A stretch of 64,000 nucleotides of DNA from Parus major. Its lineage: Eukaryota > Chordata > Aves > Passeriformes > Paridae. The position numbers and the translations under genes are program-made. The DNA is taken from positions 111,419,212 through 111,483,211 of the forward strand of contig NC_031768.1 in the NCBI RefSeq assembly GCF_001522545.3, read 5' to 3'. The notes beneath the pieces are model-generated. The model did not search any database and had not been told where the DNA came from. It saw only the letters and a program-made list of their open reading frames with translations. Position 1 is the stretch's first letter. Each line of letters starts with the position of its first letter. This document shows positions 38,561 through 51,967 of this stretch, piece after piece.

Positions 38561-38627
38561 ATCAATTGTTGCCTCTTATCAAATATTTTTAGCAAATTAC
38601 ACTATTCACACAGCTGAAACAAACCCC
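38561..38627. repeat. 67-base direct repeat, copy B (intron 2 side)
   Basis: Starts ATCAATTGTTG and ends CTGAAACAAACCCC. It aligns without gaps to 35440-35506 with about 9 mismatches. On the transcript strand it contains TTTGTTTCAGCTG, an acceptor-like site. Copy A has TTTAAGCTG at that position. It lies about 2.3 kb upstream of the exon. Confidence 0.75.
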
Positions 38628-41600
38628 GTTTCAACTTATAGGAACAACAAAATTTTAAATCTATCATTTAATGCTGAAGCATTGCTGAAGGGAAATGCCA
38701 CGCTCACACTGGGTGCTAATTTGACTAAAATACCTCAAGAGTTATAAAACTGTGGAGATTGCAGCTATTTCATTAGAAAATTATGAAATAAGTCACCAAA
38801 ACTACAGGAAGAGCATTCAAATCACAACATGTACCAGATTCAAGCACATTTGGGAATTCAGTAATTATTATGATCAAATTATAAAGCAAGCAGTATATTT
38901 GCACTGCTCATACATTGCAACTCTTCCCAGTAAGCTTTTGTATTGCCTTTTCTAAGGGATCTTAGTGGTAAACAGATAATCAAAAACACCGAGCTTTTTC
39001 TATTAAGTAAGGTTTCCCAAACACCTGTATTCCTACTTGTTTTAATTTTTTTTTTTTGGTACTTGCAATTCATGTGTTCAGCTTGCTCCATAAAGTTACA
39101 ATGGTTACAAAATTTCATTTAAAAAAAAATTAAAATAATAAATAGAGAGAAATTCTTACTCCAGTGATGGAAATATGTAGGGAAAATAATAAAACAGATG
39201 GATGGGGGGAGAAAATAGGACAAAAGACTTGTGGGTTGAGATAAGGAGAGATCACTCACCTGATACTGCCACGGACAAAACAGACCCAACCCAGGGACAC
39301 TGGCCTAATTTATTATTAATCAAACGAGATCAAGGTAGTGACAATTAAAAACTAAATCTTGAGTAGCTCTGGTCCATGGAGCATTACACTGCAGAGGCGT
39401 CCCAGCTGGAATTTCTCTCTTTCAAGCCCGTACAAAACCTATGTATATTTATCAGTCTTGGCTATTGTTAGAGAGGAAATTAATAGGCAAGTCCTAAATT
39501 CTGGAATGATGAAATGACAGGACTATCCTCCTCCAAGTCCAATAGGAATGATTAACTCAAAAATTTTTAGGAAGATGTTGATAAAAAAAGTGTCAGGGAG
39601 TCTGTGACAGAATGATGTGGGACACAATTTCTGAATCCATATTATTACACAGTATTTATGTCATATTCTCCTGATGCCTTCAACCACTTTCAATGCTTTT
39701 GAAGCATGTCCAGAAGTGCCACAGCACCACTCCCTTCCCAGCGTGTAATTTGGCTTTTGGAAAATGTTCTTTTGTTTGCTTTTCACTTTCTAAAATCTTC
39801 TTCGGATGCTTTTATTGACAAGAAACAAGAGATTGCTTTCAGTGGTGCAGGAAAACCTCCAGATCCCCAGTGAGAGGTTCTAACTCATGTCCCTGAGTGA
39901 CAAAGTTGGGCCAAAAAGGATTTTCTTCTCCAAAATCTGGCACTGTGCTGGACTTATGGCTTTGGTTTATTTCTTGCAATTTCTTTACAAAAGAAAATGT
40001 ACAGAAGGAAATGTAGGACGTTTCTAGGATGTTACAAACAGACTCAATGAAAAGCTCCCTCTCAATGTGGGAATCTAGGACAGGAGTGATCTCAATTCTT
40101 TCATCCTGCCTGTGACATCACTTTTTGTTTCTTTTTATCCATCATAATAAAAAAAACAACAACCTAAATTACAGTAAGAAACAGAGGGACATTTTGTGAT
40201 CTGCAATATCAAACTGTGTGATTGCAAAAAAATCCCTATTTTTTCTATGAGCAGCACATTGCTATAAAACTATTAAACTACAAAGTGTAAAACTCCTATC
40301 CTTGAGATAAGCATTAAAATAATAAAAGTCTAAAGAAAAAGAACCTCCCCAAATACTGTTTAAAAGCTTAACAAAATAGTAGCAGGATACAAGAGTTCTG
40401 AAAGGTTACTATTAACAAAAACCCTGTAATGACTATATTATAGGAGAATGCATTCCAGAGCAGCTCATCAGTATGAAAACTTTCCTTGTAACACCACCAA
40501 AGACACTGATTCAAGGCCCGTAAATACCAACCAGCTGAGATCAGAGGACAGAAAATTATCTGATTTGAGATTTTAAGAAACTTTAAAAGTACTATGGAAT
40601 TTTTTTTCCTATGTTTGACATTCAAAAATGAATGAAATTACCTCATGGGGTAGTAAGTAAGTAAATAAACACTCTGGCCAGAGTTTTTGGTTTTTTTTAA
40701 ATTGTAAATGAAAGAATAAGTCACACTGCAAGAGTTTTCTGAATTAAGTTATGCACACAGTGAAATTATCATTTCCGTCACATAAACCTTCATGAGACAC
40801 AGACTTTGGTACACTCATAGCTTTGACCTAAAACTTGGGTTTCTTCATAGCTAAACAAAAAAGTTTCAGAATTACAACCAAGACAAAATACTAGTATCTT
40901 GTCATGTGAGATGAGAAACTCAGTAAGTGTATCCAGATACTAAACTTTCCCAATAAAACCTGAGGTCTAGCATTTTCACCATACAACTAGCCCCAAACTT
41001 ATCCCAAATTAACCCAACCAGTCAGACGTGTGTTCCATGAAGTTATGCTTCTGAGCTTTTAAAGAACTGTGAAGTAAAATAAAATAAAGATTGCAATAAA
41101 TAATTGTCCTACAGAAGCTAAGCACACATAACCAATAATGAAAAACTGGGATTGCATACCTTATCATGGGAATACTCAACTAATAATTAAACAAATTGCA
41201 GAAAGACGAGGAAAGCCATCTTTTCCCCCCCCATCTCTAACTGCCAGACAGATGAGTACTTCATCATCAAATCTGTAAGGCCAGCTGACTCTCACCCTTC
41301 AGCAAGCCAAAGCCTCTTAATCACAGTGAGGTAAAAAGGGCACCACAAGGAGGAAGACATCTGACTTCCTAAGAGACATCTGAATCCAGCATTCAAACAC
41401 CCCTTCAGAGTCTGGACAAGAAAAGAATTTACAGCTTCATTCTTTTATTTTTTCTTTTTCCTAGGCTATATATCTCCTGGAGAAGCAGGTTTCAATTTTA
41501 TTTATCTCACAGGTCAAGCAGATTTTCTGGGAAGCTCTCAACACAACAGTCCCCATGGCTGAAATCTGTACTGAATAATAATTTTTATAAAAGCACCTTT

Positions 41601-42138
41601 CTCCACAAGCCTTGAATAAACTAGGTAAGATTCAGCCTCTAAGTGTAGATGTTTCAGAGATGGAAATTTACCCAAGATGGATCCCACACAAGGCTGTGGA
41701 TGTGGAAATCTGATGAAAAAAGAAAAAGTGTCTTCAAGTAATGATAATCAGAAGTTATTTTACACAGTGTTAGACATGACACCTAGCTCGTAACAATCAG
41801 CTCCTGTAAATATTTAATAATAACACAAATAAAAAGTATCAGGTTGTCCAGCACCATCCTCTGCTCCACCTAAAGCACTACCTAGCACCTAAAACTGGCT
41901 GTAGCCACACAGGCACTGACGGCAACCTTTTATAAAGAAATTACCAGGATACAGTCAATCAAAACTGGGGAAGAATCCACTTCTCCAAACTGTTTGTATT
42001 ACCTAAACAGGAAGATATCCCCCACCCACATTTATGCCTCGGTTTTCTAAAGAATAGATTAGGAAAAAATTAACAGTGGAACAATATTTTTGTTACTATT
42101 TTAGTTATTTCTTGTACCATAATAACGATGCCTTCATT

Positions 42139-42153
42139 AAAAAAAAAAAAAAA
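42139..42153 (+). repeat. Poly-A run (15 A)
   Basis: Perfect run of A followed by GAGC. No element body was recognised before it. Confidence 0.85.
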
Positions 42154-42562
42154 GAGCAAATGCTTTCAGAAGCATCAGCAAGCAAGATTTTTTAAAAATG
42201 AAACCATTACTTACATGGGAAAACAGCGCTACAACAGAGAACATGAAAAACATCTGTGGCACAAGAACACTTAAAAATTCACATTTGAAAAGCCCCTGCA
42301 GTTTGTTGTTCTGTATTTGCCAGCAAAACACATCAACAAAAAAAGTATTTACATCAAAATGCATAGAACAGGTGCATAATATAGCATTTCCCTGCTAGCC
42401 AGTCTTTCAGAACAATGTATTTTTACACAATGGCATTTCCTAGAGAAATCCCAAACCACACCACGTTCTCCTATTGTCATTAACACAACACTCAATGTAC
42501 AGTGAAATTCAGTAGTGTTGTGCTGAATGTAACTGTAAAAAGCACCAGCTGGCTGTATTAGA

Positions 42563-42620
42563 AATGGCATCCTTCCAGGTCTCAAATGTCTTATTTATAT
42601 ACAATGGAATCCTTCCAGCT
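42563..42620. repeat. 18-base direct repeat spaced 40 bases
   Basis: AATGGCATCCTTCCAGGT (42563-42580) and AATGGAATCCTTCCAGCT (42603-42620) match at 16 of 18 positions. It may be an old 40-base tandem duplication whose remainder has diverged, or chance. Confidence 0.55.
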
Positions 42621-43748
42621 GTTTAATATTTAGGGCTAATAAATATAATTGGCAGTACTACTGCACAAGGGCAAGGAACACAAATACATATAAAACTACT
42701 TCCCAACAGAAAATCTCGTTTGTTCTTAGATGATTAAACCAAAGAGGGATACAGAGCTCTGAGCAAATTTTACATAGCAGACTTTTTTTGTTTCTTTAAT
42801 CCAAACAATATTTGCTTGTTTTCTAAGAGCAAAACTGAGCAGGAAAAAAAGCAAACTTAATATAAGCAAACATCCTTACTCCAGCTGCTCCTGGAGCAAC
42901 GTGTCCTTCAACCAGTGCCTTGCACAGGCCATGAATAAAGATAAATTGGCAAGGTAGAAAGACAAGAAACAGCAATGTTGGATCCAGAAAACAGTCACAC
43001 CACACCAGCCGGTCCAGAGGTGAGGCTTATTCCCAGTTCCGTGCAGGACAGTTTTACCCCTCAGGAGCAGATTAAACCTGTGTTGAGCAGGAGGTGAGCA
43101 CAATGCAGCTGAGAATGGAAATGTAAGAGCTGCCCTGCAGAGATGCTGTAAAGTTTGTGTCCCTGTTTCCAGCTCTGCAGCAGATCTGAGGATGGCAGAG
43201 CCACCCCAGCGTTACCAAAGTGACCCTGCAGCAGGTTCCTGCTGAATGGAGCAGCCTTCCTCCAGCTCCAGAGGATCACCACTTCCAAGGAGCTGGGCTT
43301 TTTCACAGACTGAGGAAAAACTCACAACACCATAAAACCTTTAAGGTCCCAACACTGGATGTTATCCTGCACATAAAGGCAAGCACTGTGACTCTGCCCC
43401 TTCTGAAAGACCTCGATTCTACTGAAATCTTCAACTCCCTGGCACAACCCAGATGGGGAGCTAATCTAGAAATGGAAACCTTTAATTTGGACACACAGCT
43501 AATGTTTTGTAACTTCAGGTGAGGCAACAATTTAATTTGAAAACTCAACTTCCATGAGAGCTGGAGCCCACAATCAATCCCATAAAAGGCTGCTCAGAGT
43601 AATTACCATAATTTAAAGGTATTTGGGTTGTTTTGGTTTTAACTTTGTTGATATGGCAGCGCTCTCTTTTCACATCCTTTAGCTGGGCAGTCACATACCT
43701 TCACATTTCCATCCTTAGAAAAATTTCTTAATAACAACTTAAAGAAAG

Positions 43749-43770
43749 TTTAATTTAATTTAATTTAATT
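43749..43770. repeat. (TTTAA)4 microsatellite
   Basis: Four perfect TTTAA units plus TT. Confidence 0.9.
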
Positions 43771-44822
43771 GTTTATTATGAACATTAAGTCTACTGAAGA
43801 GGCTTCCTTTTCATTCATCAGCCCATGTTTTCATTGAAAATGCATTCTTCAGTGAAGTATTTAAATTACACTATGATATCACTCTAAGTTACCAATAAAA
43901 TACATTTTTTTCTGAGATTGCCTCTTTATTCCTGTATAAGGCAACACACCATAAAGAAAACAGCATCCAAAATCCTGTCTCAGCCATCATACCTCCCCTT
44001 TAATGAGGACAAACCAAAAATAGTTATGAATATACCTGAAAAGCATAATATTCGTATTGTTTTCTACAATCCCTTGCCTAGGAAGTACTGCAAAAAAAGG
44101 CAATAAATAAAAATAGCACACGTGCTACTTTTTAAATATAGCTATCATATAGAATCTTAAAAATTAAGCACATGCTAAAATCAGACAAGACTTATTATGC
44201 TTAAAAGGCTAAGTTAAAAATACCTCCAAAAAGGTGATTATTCTTCTGTCAACTGCTGAGTCAAAAGAGAAATGGTAATTATTATATTTTTACTGTAACT
44301 CTATGGAAATTAATTTCCTCACCATACAATTAGGAAAAGTTAGTTCTGTGCACATATTTCCAGTTATTCTAATTGAAAAATACGTTTAATACAGGAACTC
44401 ATATTTCATTGACATTTCATATTTTCTAAAGATAAATTTGTTTCACTTGAACAAGAAGAAAGTAATTAGACTGGGAATTCTGGAGATAGTCCAGATATCT
44501 TTTCAACCTCTGGCTGAAACACTCTTGATTTCTCAAGGCTCTAAAACATTATTAAACAATTACTTCTCCTGTGTCAGGCTAGGGATGAAAGAAGAGCTCA
44601 TACCTAATTTAATATGAAATAAATAAACTAGTAACTCAACCAGGATTTTAACCAAAGGTTCTTGAGGAGCAATGGCATTAGCTGATTTTCACAGTTCTAC
44701 AGTCTAGCAGTAAATTGGAGATATATTGTTTTCTAAAAATTCTGTTTGTTATTTGATAACTTGTACAGCACACTAGGAGGTACAAAAAGGTATGCCACAA
44801 AAACTATGTAGTTTTACCTGTA

Positions 44823-44887
44823 GAAACAAACAAACAAAATAAAAAAACAAAATAATAAAAAAAAAATCAACCAACCATAAAAAACCC
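44823..44887. repeat. A-rich tract with (CAAA)n and CCAACC
   Basis: GAAACAAACAAACAAAATAA, then A runs broken by C and T, then CAACCAACC. Belongs to the A/C-rich class. Confidence 0.85.
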
Positions 44888-45079
44888 TGAAGAGTTAATC
44901 ATACTTTTACAGATTTCAGGTTCATTCAATTCCAATCTAGAGTAAACAGAAGCTCATAAGATAAAACAGCTGACAAACACACAAACAAACACTTAAAAAA
45001 ATAAATGAATCTGTCCGCAGGTCATTGAAAGCCCAAGGAAGAGCCAAATGTCTCTTGGAATAGGATACATCCAATGCTA

Positions 45080-45130
45080 AATAGTATAATTAATAATAGT
45101 ATTAGTAGTATTATTAATAGTATTATTAAA
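45080..45130. repeat. Degenerate (ATTAATAGT)n tandem repeat
   Basis: Repeated AATAGTAT / ATTAATAAT / AGTAGTATT units over about 50 bases. It explains the Asn-Ser-Ile-Ile periodic peptide of the plus-strand open frame at 45074-45283. Confidence 0.85.
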
Positions 45131-46911
45131 GGTCATATTTTGGTGAAGGCTCACAAAGAACCTGGAATTCAACTCTCATTAAACAGGTATATTTGTGTAC
45201 TTGCTCTGTGGGAGTTTGAGAGACACCAACAAAAACAGAACCAAATTCTTCCATTAGGCCTTGCATGTAAATATGAGGCTTAAATTTCATTTTCAAGCTT
45301 ACTATGGTACAGTGGAGCACAAAGTGCTTCCAGAAATCCACTAAACTAATTATTATCAGTGGTACCAGTACCTTACTGAAGGGATTAAATAGGGTTCAGA
45401 GAATTACCCTAAAGATAAAGACTGTTAATTAGCCGTAATGCTAGAAATACTTCCATATATTACTTTTATTTACTCAAGCTTCAGTTCTTTGTCATAATGT
45501 TGGATATAAACACACTCAATAGTACTGCACTGTAAGTTTTGTACTCAAACACTCAAAACTGCCTCACTTGCAGGTCCTGAGGTTAAAAAATAAAGTTAAG
45601 CTTGCACTGCTCTCAGTAAGACACTGATGACATGCACGTGAAAAGCTCAAAATGAAAACAACTGCACAAGAGAGAGGTTTGTTATTTTTTAACACAAAAA
45701 GCACTAAATATAAATGGAAGCCTGCTGGGAATGTGCATCAATAAATGTGTGTTCAGCTCAGTTCTCTGCATTTGGGACTGCAGAGAGGAAAAATAAAATA
45801 AAAAAAAGTATGACAAGGATTTCAGTGTTTTATTTATTTTGCTGAATTGTGGCTCCAGAGGTGAAAGTTTACACAGAACCAGAATACAATGAGCCCCTGT
45901 ATTTGCCATCCAGGTAGCCTTGCAGAAGTAACCACATGGTCTTCCAGGATGTCCTGACAATGACCTCCGCAGGAATGGGTGAATCACAACCCAAAGGAGG
46001 ACAGACAAACCAACCTTCACTCTATCTCTGGTCTTTTCCTGCCCCAAGGTCAGGAACTGTGTCAAATTATTTATGTTTCTGACAAAGACTCAATTTCAAG
46101 ACTCTGAGATAAGGCCGGCACAGCCTTTCTGGGTGAGTAAAGTCTTTGAAGTCACATAAACCAGAGATAAAAATTACATTTTAATATACTTGGTGAGAAA
46201 AGCCACCATGTGTATGCAACACTCTCACAGATCTCCAGCTTCAGTCCCATGCTTCCCAGGGCCCAACTGAACACGCTGTGAGAGTGAAATTCAAAGCTCA
46301 CAAAGAAGCTGAGCTGTCAGGAATCCTTTCCATTGCTGGAATCAGAATTTTCCCCTAGAAGATGGATGGGACTCAGAGAGAAGCCCAGGACATGAAAACA
46401 CTTGGAATGTGCTTCAAGCCACAGGAAACAGGAGAAAATCAAGTATCACTGCTGATTTATAACCCATGAAATACAGCCAGTAACACAGATTTACTGATAG
46501 GCAATGAAGTTCAGAAGTGCATTTCGGAGTTGTTTCATATTCACATGTCCCAGAGCCAACATCCCAACTGGGAATGTTTTGGGAAATGAGAACTCCAGCT
46601 TGAACTAAACCCACATGCCACTTACAACAGCAGAAAAAGAGATGGAGAACATAGGAACCATAACAAAAGAAATTTTTGAAATTATACTGAACAAAATTAT
46701 TGCTGATGAACCTTAGTGGTGCTGCATCCAAAAGCAAAGGAGTCAGACAAACAAATAAACCATTAAATAAACATTATCTTTGACAATACCAAGCCTCATA
46801 TTCCATATATCAAAATTCCAGGTGTAAAGACTAACATTTTTGTCATGGAAACAGCAATTTGTGCCCCCAGCATACCAAAAATAAAAATTTGTTTATCCAT
46901 TTCAATTATCA

Positions 46912-46960
46912 GGAAAACAAACAAAAAAAACCCAAAACAACCAACAAACTAAAAACCCCA
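46912..46960. repeat. A/C-rich low-complexity tract
   Basis: GGAAAACAAACAAAAAAAAC followed by CCAAAACAACCAACAAAC and AAAAACCCC. Confidence 0.85.
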
Positions 46961-48048
46961 GAATATACCTTTGAACTCACAGGAGTATTTTATGCAGGTG
47001 ATAGTAAATAAACACTTTATGCCCAGGGGTTTTATAATTTATGCATTAACATTCTGGAATGTTCCAGATTCTGCAAATTTTAGATGCAATATTATTTCCT
47101 ACTAAATGAGAAATTGTGTCTACTGTAATTACATTGCACCTATTTCACTCCATAAATAAGAACACTTCCAACAGAAAAATAGTTTTGTTGCCATTATTGA
47201 TAAGACAGCTATATTACTTAAACTGAATACAAAAAAACTGAAAAATCATCTTTCACATGCCTACATGTAAGTTAAACACATTTAATACTTCATTCACTAG
47301 GGATTTTGAAAAGAAAATTATAAAATACTTATTTATATGCCTACTGAGACCCCAGTTTTAGAAGAAATTGCTTAGACTTAGAACTTCTGGTAAACATAGT
47401 TATGTGGGCAGACTCCAAGAAGTCAAAAATATAAAAACTATTTATTTTAAATAGCAAGGCTTAATTTTTATTATAAATATATATATACCACATATACTTA
47501 TTTTTGTAATGTAATTTCTGTCTTTAATTAAAGCATTTTTGACCTCTGTAAAAAATGATAAATAGTTTGTATTGCTCTGTCTCAAAAAGCAAGGATATTT
47601 TTCCAAGTAGAAAGAAAACAATAATACAGCTTTTAGGGAAATATAAAACAGGAAAAAAACCCCAAACTTAAAGTATCAGAAACATCGGAGGGAGAGGAAA
47701 AGTGATGTGAGACTTCCAAGACCAGGCAACAAGAGAATAGTGAGTGACAAGCAAGAACTGAAGAAAACTGCTGCTGCAATCCGAAAAAAGAATAAAAAAT
47801 TATCCAAAATCCAGTACAAAAGTGATTATGATTCAGAAATTATTATGGACAACTGAGTCAAAGAAAGAAAGAAATTGAATCAAGTGAGAGACTTAGATAC
47901 AAAGAAAGAATGGAAAAAGCAGACACTGTAAACATAAAGGTGTGCACCAGATCTATTCCCAGATACTTGGAAATCTGGGGAAGAACCAGAAAAATCAAGA
48001 TCTGGATTAGCAAGTGGGTATAGATATACAGATATATATAACAGAGGT

Positions 48049-48066
48049 GAGAGAGAGAGAGAGAGA
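48049..48066. repeat. (GA)9 microsatellite
   Basis: Nine perfect GA units, preceded by a short GATATATATA stretch at about 48030-48040. Confidence 0.95.
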
Positions 48067-48754
48067 AATTCATGCAGCTTTCCAAAAGCTAGAAGGGCAA
48101 CTCCTAATTAAATCAGAAGGCTGTGAAGGTGACAGAATATAGAAGCAATATAATCATGTTGTTGGAGCCAAGCTGCAGTCTGACTACAGCAAACTGGATA
48201 CCTCCACAGGCAGAGCATGACAATTTAAATGAGTGATAATTTGCAATATTCAAGATGGGACATTTTGGATACAAGCTTGTATTTCTCAAGATGGTCTAAT
48301 GCGATGTTCTAAAGCATAAATTAAAATTCACTGCCCTGAAGAAATAACCACAGTCTGGGTAAGGCAAATTCAAGCAGCACAAACAAAATACCTGGCTAAA
48401 ATTATCTCTGTTGTCTGTTTCTTGTGAAGAGCACAGAGATGTGCATGTGACCTCTAAGCACCGCATGGAAAACAACTTGCACAGTAAAGAAAGCCATGGC
48501 TCTACACAGCTCAACTGCTGATTCTGCTCTGTCCTGCTCCTACCTTCTCCTTAAAGTGTCCATACTGGGAGCTGATAGGAGAAAAAACCCATCTGCATGT
48601 CAACCTGGCAAAAACACACCAAAGACAGAGCAATAGGGAAACAAACAAACCAACCAACAGCCTTAAATAAACACACAGAAGTGGCTGCTATGATCAACAA
48701 TTATGAAGTGTTAGTGCCAGCTCCTAGGCTGGGACAGGCAGAGAGGGATGGGGA

Positions 48755-49230
48755 GTAGGGAAATCCTGAGGAACCACAGTCTGGTCAGCCTCCATCCCTG
48801 TGAAGGTAACTGAAAAAGCAATCATGGGAATCATTTCCAAGCACACAAAGGACAAGGAAACCACCAGGAAGAGCACAGTTTCACCTCTTATTCCCATAAC
48901 ATGCTGACAGAGCATCTGATAAAAAAAAATCTGATAAAACACAGACAAGCTGAGTAGACAGGGAGGTGAACTGAAGCTGAACAGCTGAGTTCAGGAGGTT
49001 GTGATCACAAAGTCTTGCTGGAGGTAGCCCAAAAGTCCAACCCTGTTCAACATCTTCATCAATGGTGTGGGCGATGGGGCTGAGAGCACCCTCAGCAGTT
49101 CACTGGTGACACAAAACTGAGGGGTGGCCAATATGCCAGAGAGGGTCAGGGGGACCTGGCCAGGCTGGAAAAATGGGCTCAGAGGAACTGCAAGAGGTTC
49201 AGCAAGGGACGTGCAGAGTCCTGAAGCGTG
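48755..49230 (+). mobile_element. CR1 LINE fragment: decayed reverse-transcriptase region, 3' end missing
   Basis: Plus-strand blocks match the CR1 ORF2 reverse transcriptase. At 48770-48860, CACAGTCTGGTCAGCCTCCA and CCAAGCACACAAAGGACAAG correspond to the region before the 'palm' motifs. At about 48970-49003, GAACAGCTGAGTTCAGGAGG runs into TTGTGATCACAA. At 49040-49125, CTGTTCAACATCTTCATCAA and TTCACTGGTGACACAAAACT correspond to LFNIFIN and the catalytic FADDTKL block. The first Asp codon of that block has become Gly. At 49151-49205, GGACCTGGCCAGGCTGG and GAGGTTCAGCAAGG follow. A stretch between about 48900 and 48960 is missing or unrecognisable. The frame is broken, so this is a dead copy, antisense to EPHA3. 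Confidence 0.88.
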
Positions 49231-50875
49231 GTAGGAACAACACACAACTTTTACTTGGTAAAATTGGATTCCTGTGCCACATCATCAGCTTGCCACAACC
49301 CAAATGAGAGACCATCACTTTGGTAAAGAGACATCTAGAGCCACATAATTGCTTTCTAGACTCTCTCCCCTCCCAGAATGGTATCAGTCAATACACTGCA
49401 GCAAGGAGCTGGCAGCAGATCCAGCCCTGATGCTTTCCTGCATAATTTACAGCCACCTCATCACAATCCTCAGGAGAGCACCCTGTGTCTGGCACAAACC
49501 ATTTGACCATGCAGGTGAAATTGTCCATCTCAGCAGCAAGCACGGCACAAACATCAGGGAAACAGCCCCTGGTCTGCAGGTGATTTAAGGTTAAATCAGT
49601 AACTCGGGTAGCTGCACTTCGCAGCATCTGTGTAGGCACACAGGTCACTGAGTTGCTTCTTTAAATTATGATGAGAGAACTCCTGTTCCAGCCAAGCATG
49701 AGAAAGCAGAGTGTGCCCTGAATACCTGTGCAAGGCCTTTTGTTCCTACATAAAAGCACTTCCCCAGACACCTTCTGTGATTGCTCAGACCCAACCAACG
49801 TTTTCTGTTCCTCAAGCCTGTACCCTAAGGGCCCTGTCTCCTCCATCAGCAGGGAAGGTATCCTCACCCCACAGCAGAAACACAATTTCTGTTAACCATT
49901 TCCAGGCTACACTTAGCAGACACTTATTTAAATAATGCTAATTCAATCACGACAGCAATTCTGGGGTGACTGCACATGTGTGATCCAAGCAGGGATCAAA
50001 CAAAACCCTTGTCACAGAAACAACCTAAAATCCATTCAAGTGTTACTGGTTTATGATCACAAAATACAGCATTAACTTAAAATTGAAGACGTAGCTAGAA
50101 TTAAAATTATTTAGGATGACAAACTGAGATTCACAACTCATTTAAACTAAATGGTAAATAAACTGAGATTTACACAATAAAGGCAGATTAGTTGTGGAAA
50201 AAGGAAGAGCTGTCAGAAATATCTGCCCTACAAAATAGGTCACCTGAAGGGGAAAAAAAAAAAAAGGAAGTTTAATGTTCCCAAAAGTGAGGTAATGGCA
50301 CTTTTTTTGTAGCAGACAAGTTCAGGAAAGTATTTTAACTGCTATCTTTATTACTTGAAAAGTGGTAGTACTGAGGACAAATTCCATTGTGAAAGGCATA
50401 ATAGGAAAATGCAAGAATGACTCATCTCTGCCCATGAAAAGTTTTGTTTGAATGGTAGATGCTATTTTATAGCACAGATTTGAGAAAGAGGGCCCCATGC
50501 CTCTCCACAGTGAATTATCACAGTAGAAAGAATATAACATTTCTCTAAACAGAAGTTCATGTTTTATCAGACTAAACAGGATCTGTAATGTCCTGGTTTA
50601 AAATAACTACAAACCAGAAAATTCAAGTGGACTTTTCTGTAACACTCAAATACAAAACTCTGAGCACACAAATGGACTGAGTCATCCTTTAATGACATTA
50701 TTTTCTGAAAATAGAAACTTTAGCTAAGAGAAGGGCAATCAAAACTATACAGAAATTCCAGTCTTTGACTAAAGTAGTGGAGAAAAGTTGAAACAAAGTG
50801 TCATAAGAGCATTTAGTGGGAAGCATTGTTGGTTTTCATTGGCTAATGAACAAAAATCGCAAGAAGTCTGCTAGG

Positions 50876-50890
50876 AAAAAAAAAAAAAAA
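50876..50890 (+). repeat. Poly-A run (15 A)
   Basis: Perfect A run between CTAGG and TTGGTG. A similar shorter A run lies at about 50251-50264. Confidence 0.85.
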
Positions 50891-51833
50891 TTGGTGAGGT
50901 TGTCTTACACCTGGAAAGAAAATGTTAAATATGGCACAATGTTAAACATCTATACAAAAAAACCCTGAAATCCAGGAAGCTATACCAGTTTAAGTTAACC
51001 TGTACATTTATTTTTTTTTTTTACTTAGCCAGAAACTTTCAAGCAATGCAAAATCTTACTCTTTTCCTGCAGGAGTACAATGCATTATTCAGCAGTCATT
51101 AAAAAAAAATTAAAAAACTTATTGATCTTCCTGAAAGCTGGTAACTGCTGAGCATAACACATTGTAACATAATGCAGGAAATAGGCAAGGAAATATTTCC
51201 TATGCTAATTTTGTGTCAGCCCACTCTCACTACCCCATTCATTTTCCAGTGAGGAAGAACTGGTTTCCTTAAAAGTAACCTCTTGTGGTATTCTGTTGGG
51301 TTTGTCTTTGCTTTTTTTCTGCTTGGTTGCCCTTTTTTTAAGGGGAAGATTGTGGGACAGGCACATCCCAGCAGCTCCCAGGTGATGGGAACCATTTGCC
51401 TGCTCCCTTGGACAGCAAAGCCCCTTTACGTCCACTCTGCACAAACAGACCCCTAACAGCCCTACAATTACCAGCAATTTCAATCAAGTGACCAAAGGAA
51501 AGGTTAACTTGGAGAAAAAGAAAGCATAGCAACTAATTAATGTGTCAAAGTAGCACCGTCCATTCTGCTAATGAAGCTTTAGGAGGGGCACAAGTGATTT
51601 TTATTGTCCAGGCTTGAGGACTAGCATGAAGTTAGATTAAATAATTCCATTTTATTTACCTGGGTGTCATCAGCACCTGAATACCTCTGTCAGTGTCCCC
51701 TCCTGCCCAGCAGGAAACTTTGCCATGGAAATTCAAAACAGCTGAGGATGGCTAACCCCAGAAGGAGCTCCTGGCCCAGTGCTGAACAAGAGGGAGATAG
51801 GATGAACAACCTGGATTTTCTGCTTAAGGTCAT

Positions 51834-51967
51834 ATAAAAAAATTAAAAAACACCAAAATACCCCCCAAAAGCCTCCTCCAAAAAAAACCCCAAACCAAAC
51901 CAAAAAACCCAAAGAAAACCCCAACAAAACCAAACCAAAAAAACAAACAAGCCAAAACAAAACAAAA
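51834..51967. repeat. A/C-rich low-complexity tract
   Basis: About 130 bases of A and C with few other bases, including ACCAAAATACCCCCCAAAAG, CCCCAAACCAAACC and AAAACAAACAAGCC. The minus-strand open frame over it (51733-51960) is a composition artefact. Confidence 0.9.

Larger units (their letters stand above)
38628..48754. other. Intronic DNA with simple repeats only
   Basis: AT-rich with many short A and T runs. GC-richer patches lie at about 42880-43290 and 46200-46300. Simple repeats at 42139, 43749, 44823, 45080, 46912 and 48049 are listed separately. No exon, RNA gene or transposon was recognised. Confidence 0.5.

Noticed and set aside
51733..51960. Phe/Gly/Trp-rich minus-strand open frame resembling a membrane peptide
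   Set aside because: It is the translation of the A/C-rich low-complexity tract.
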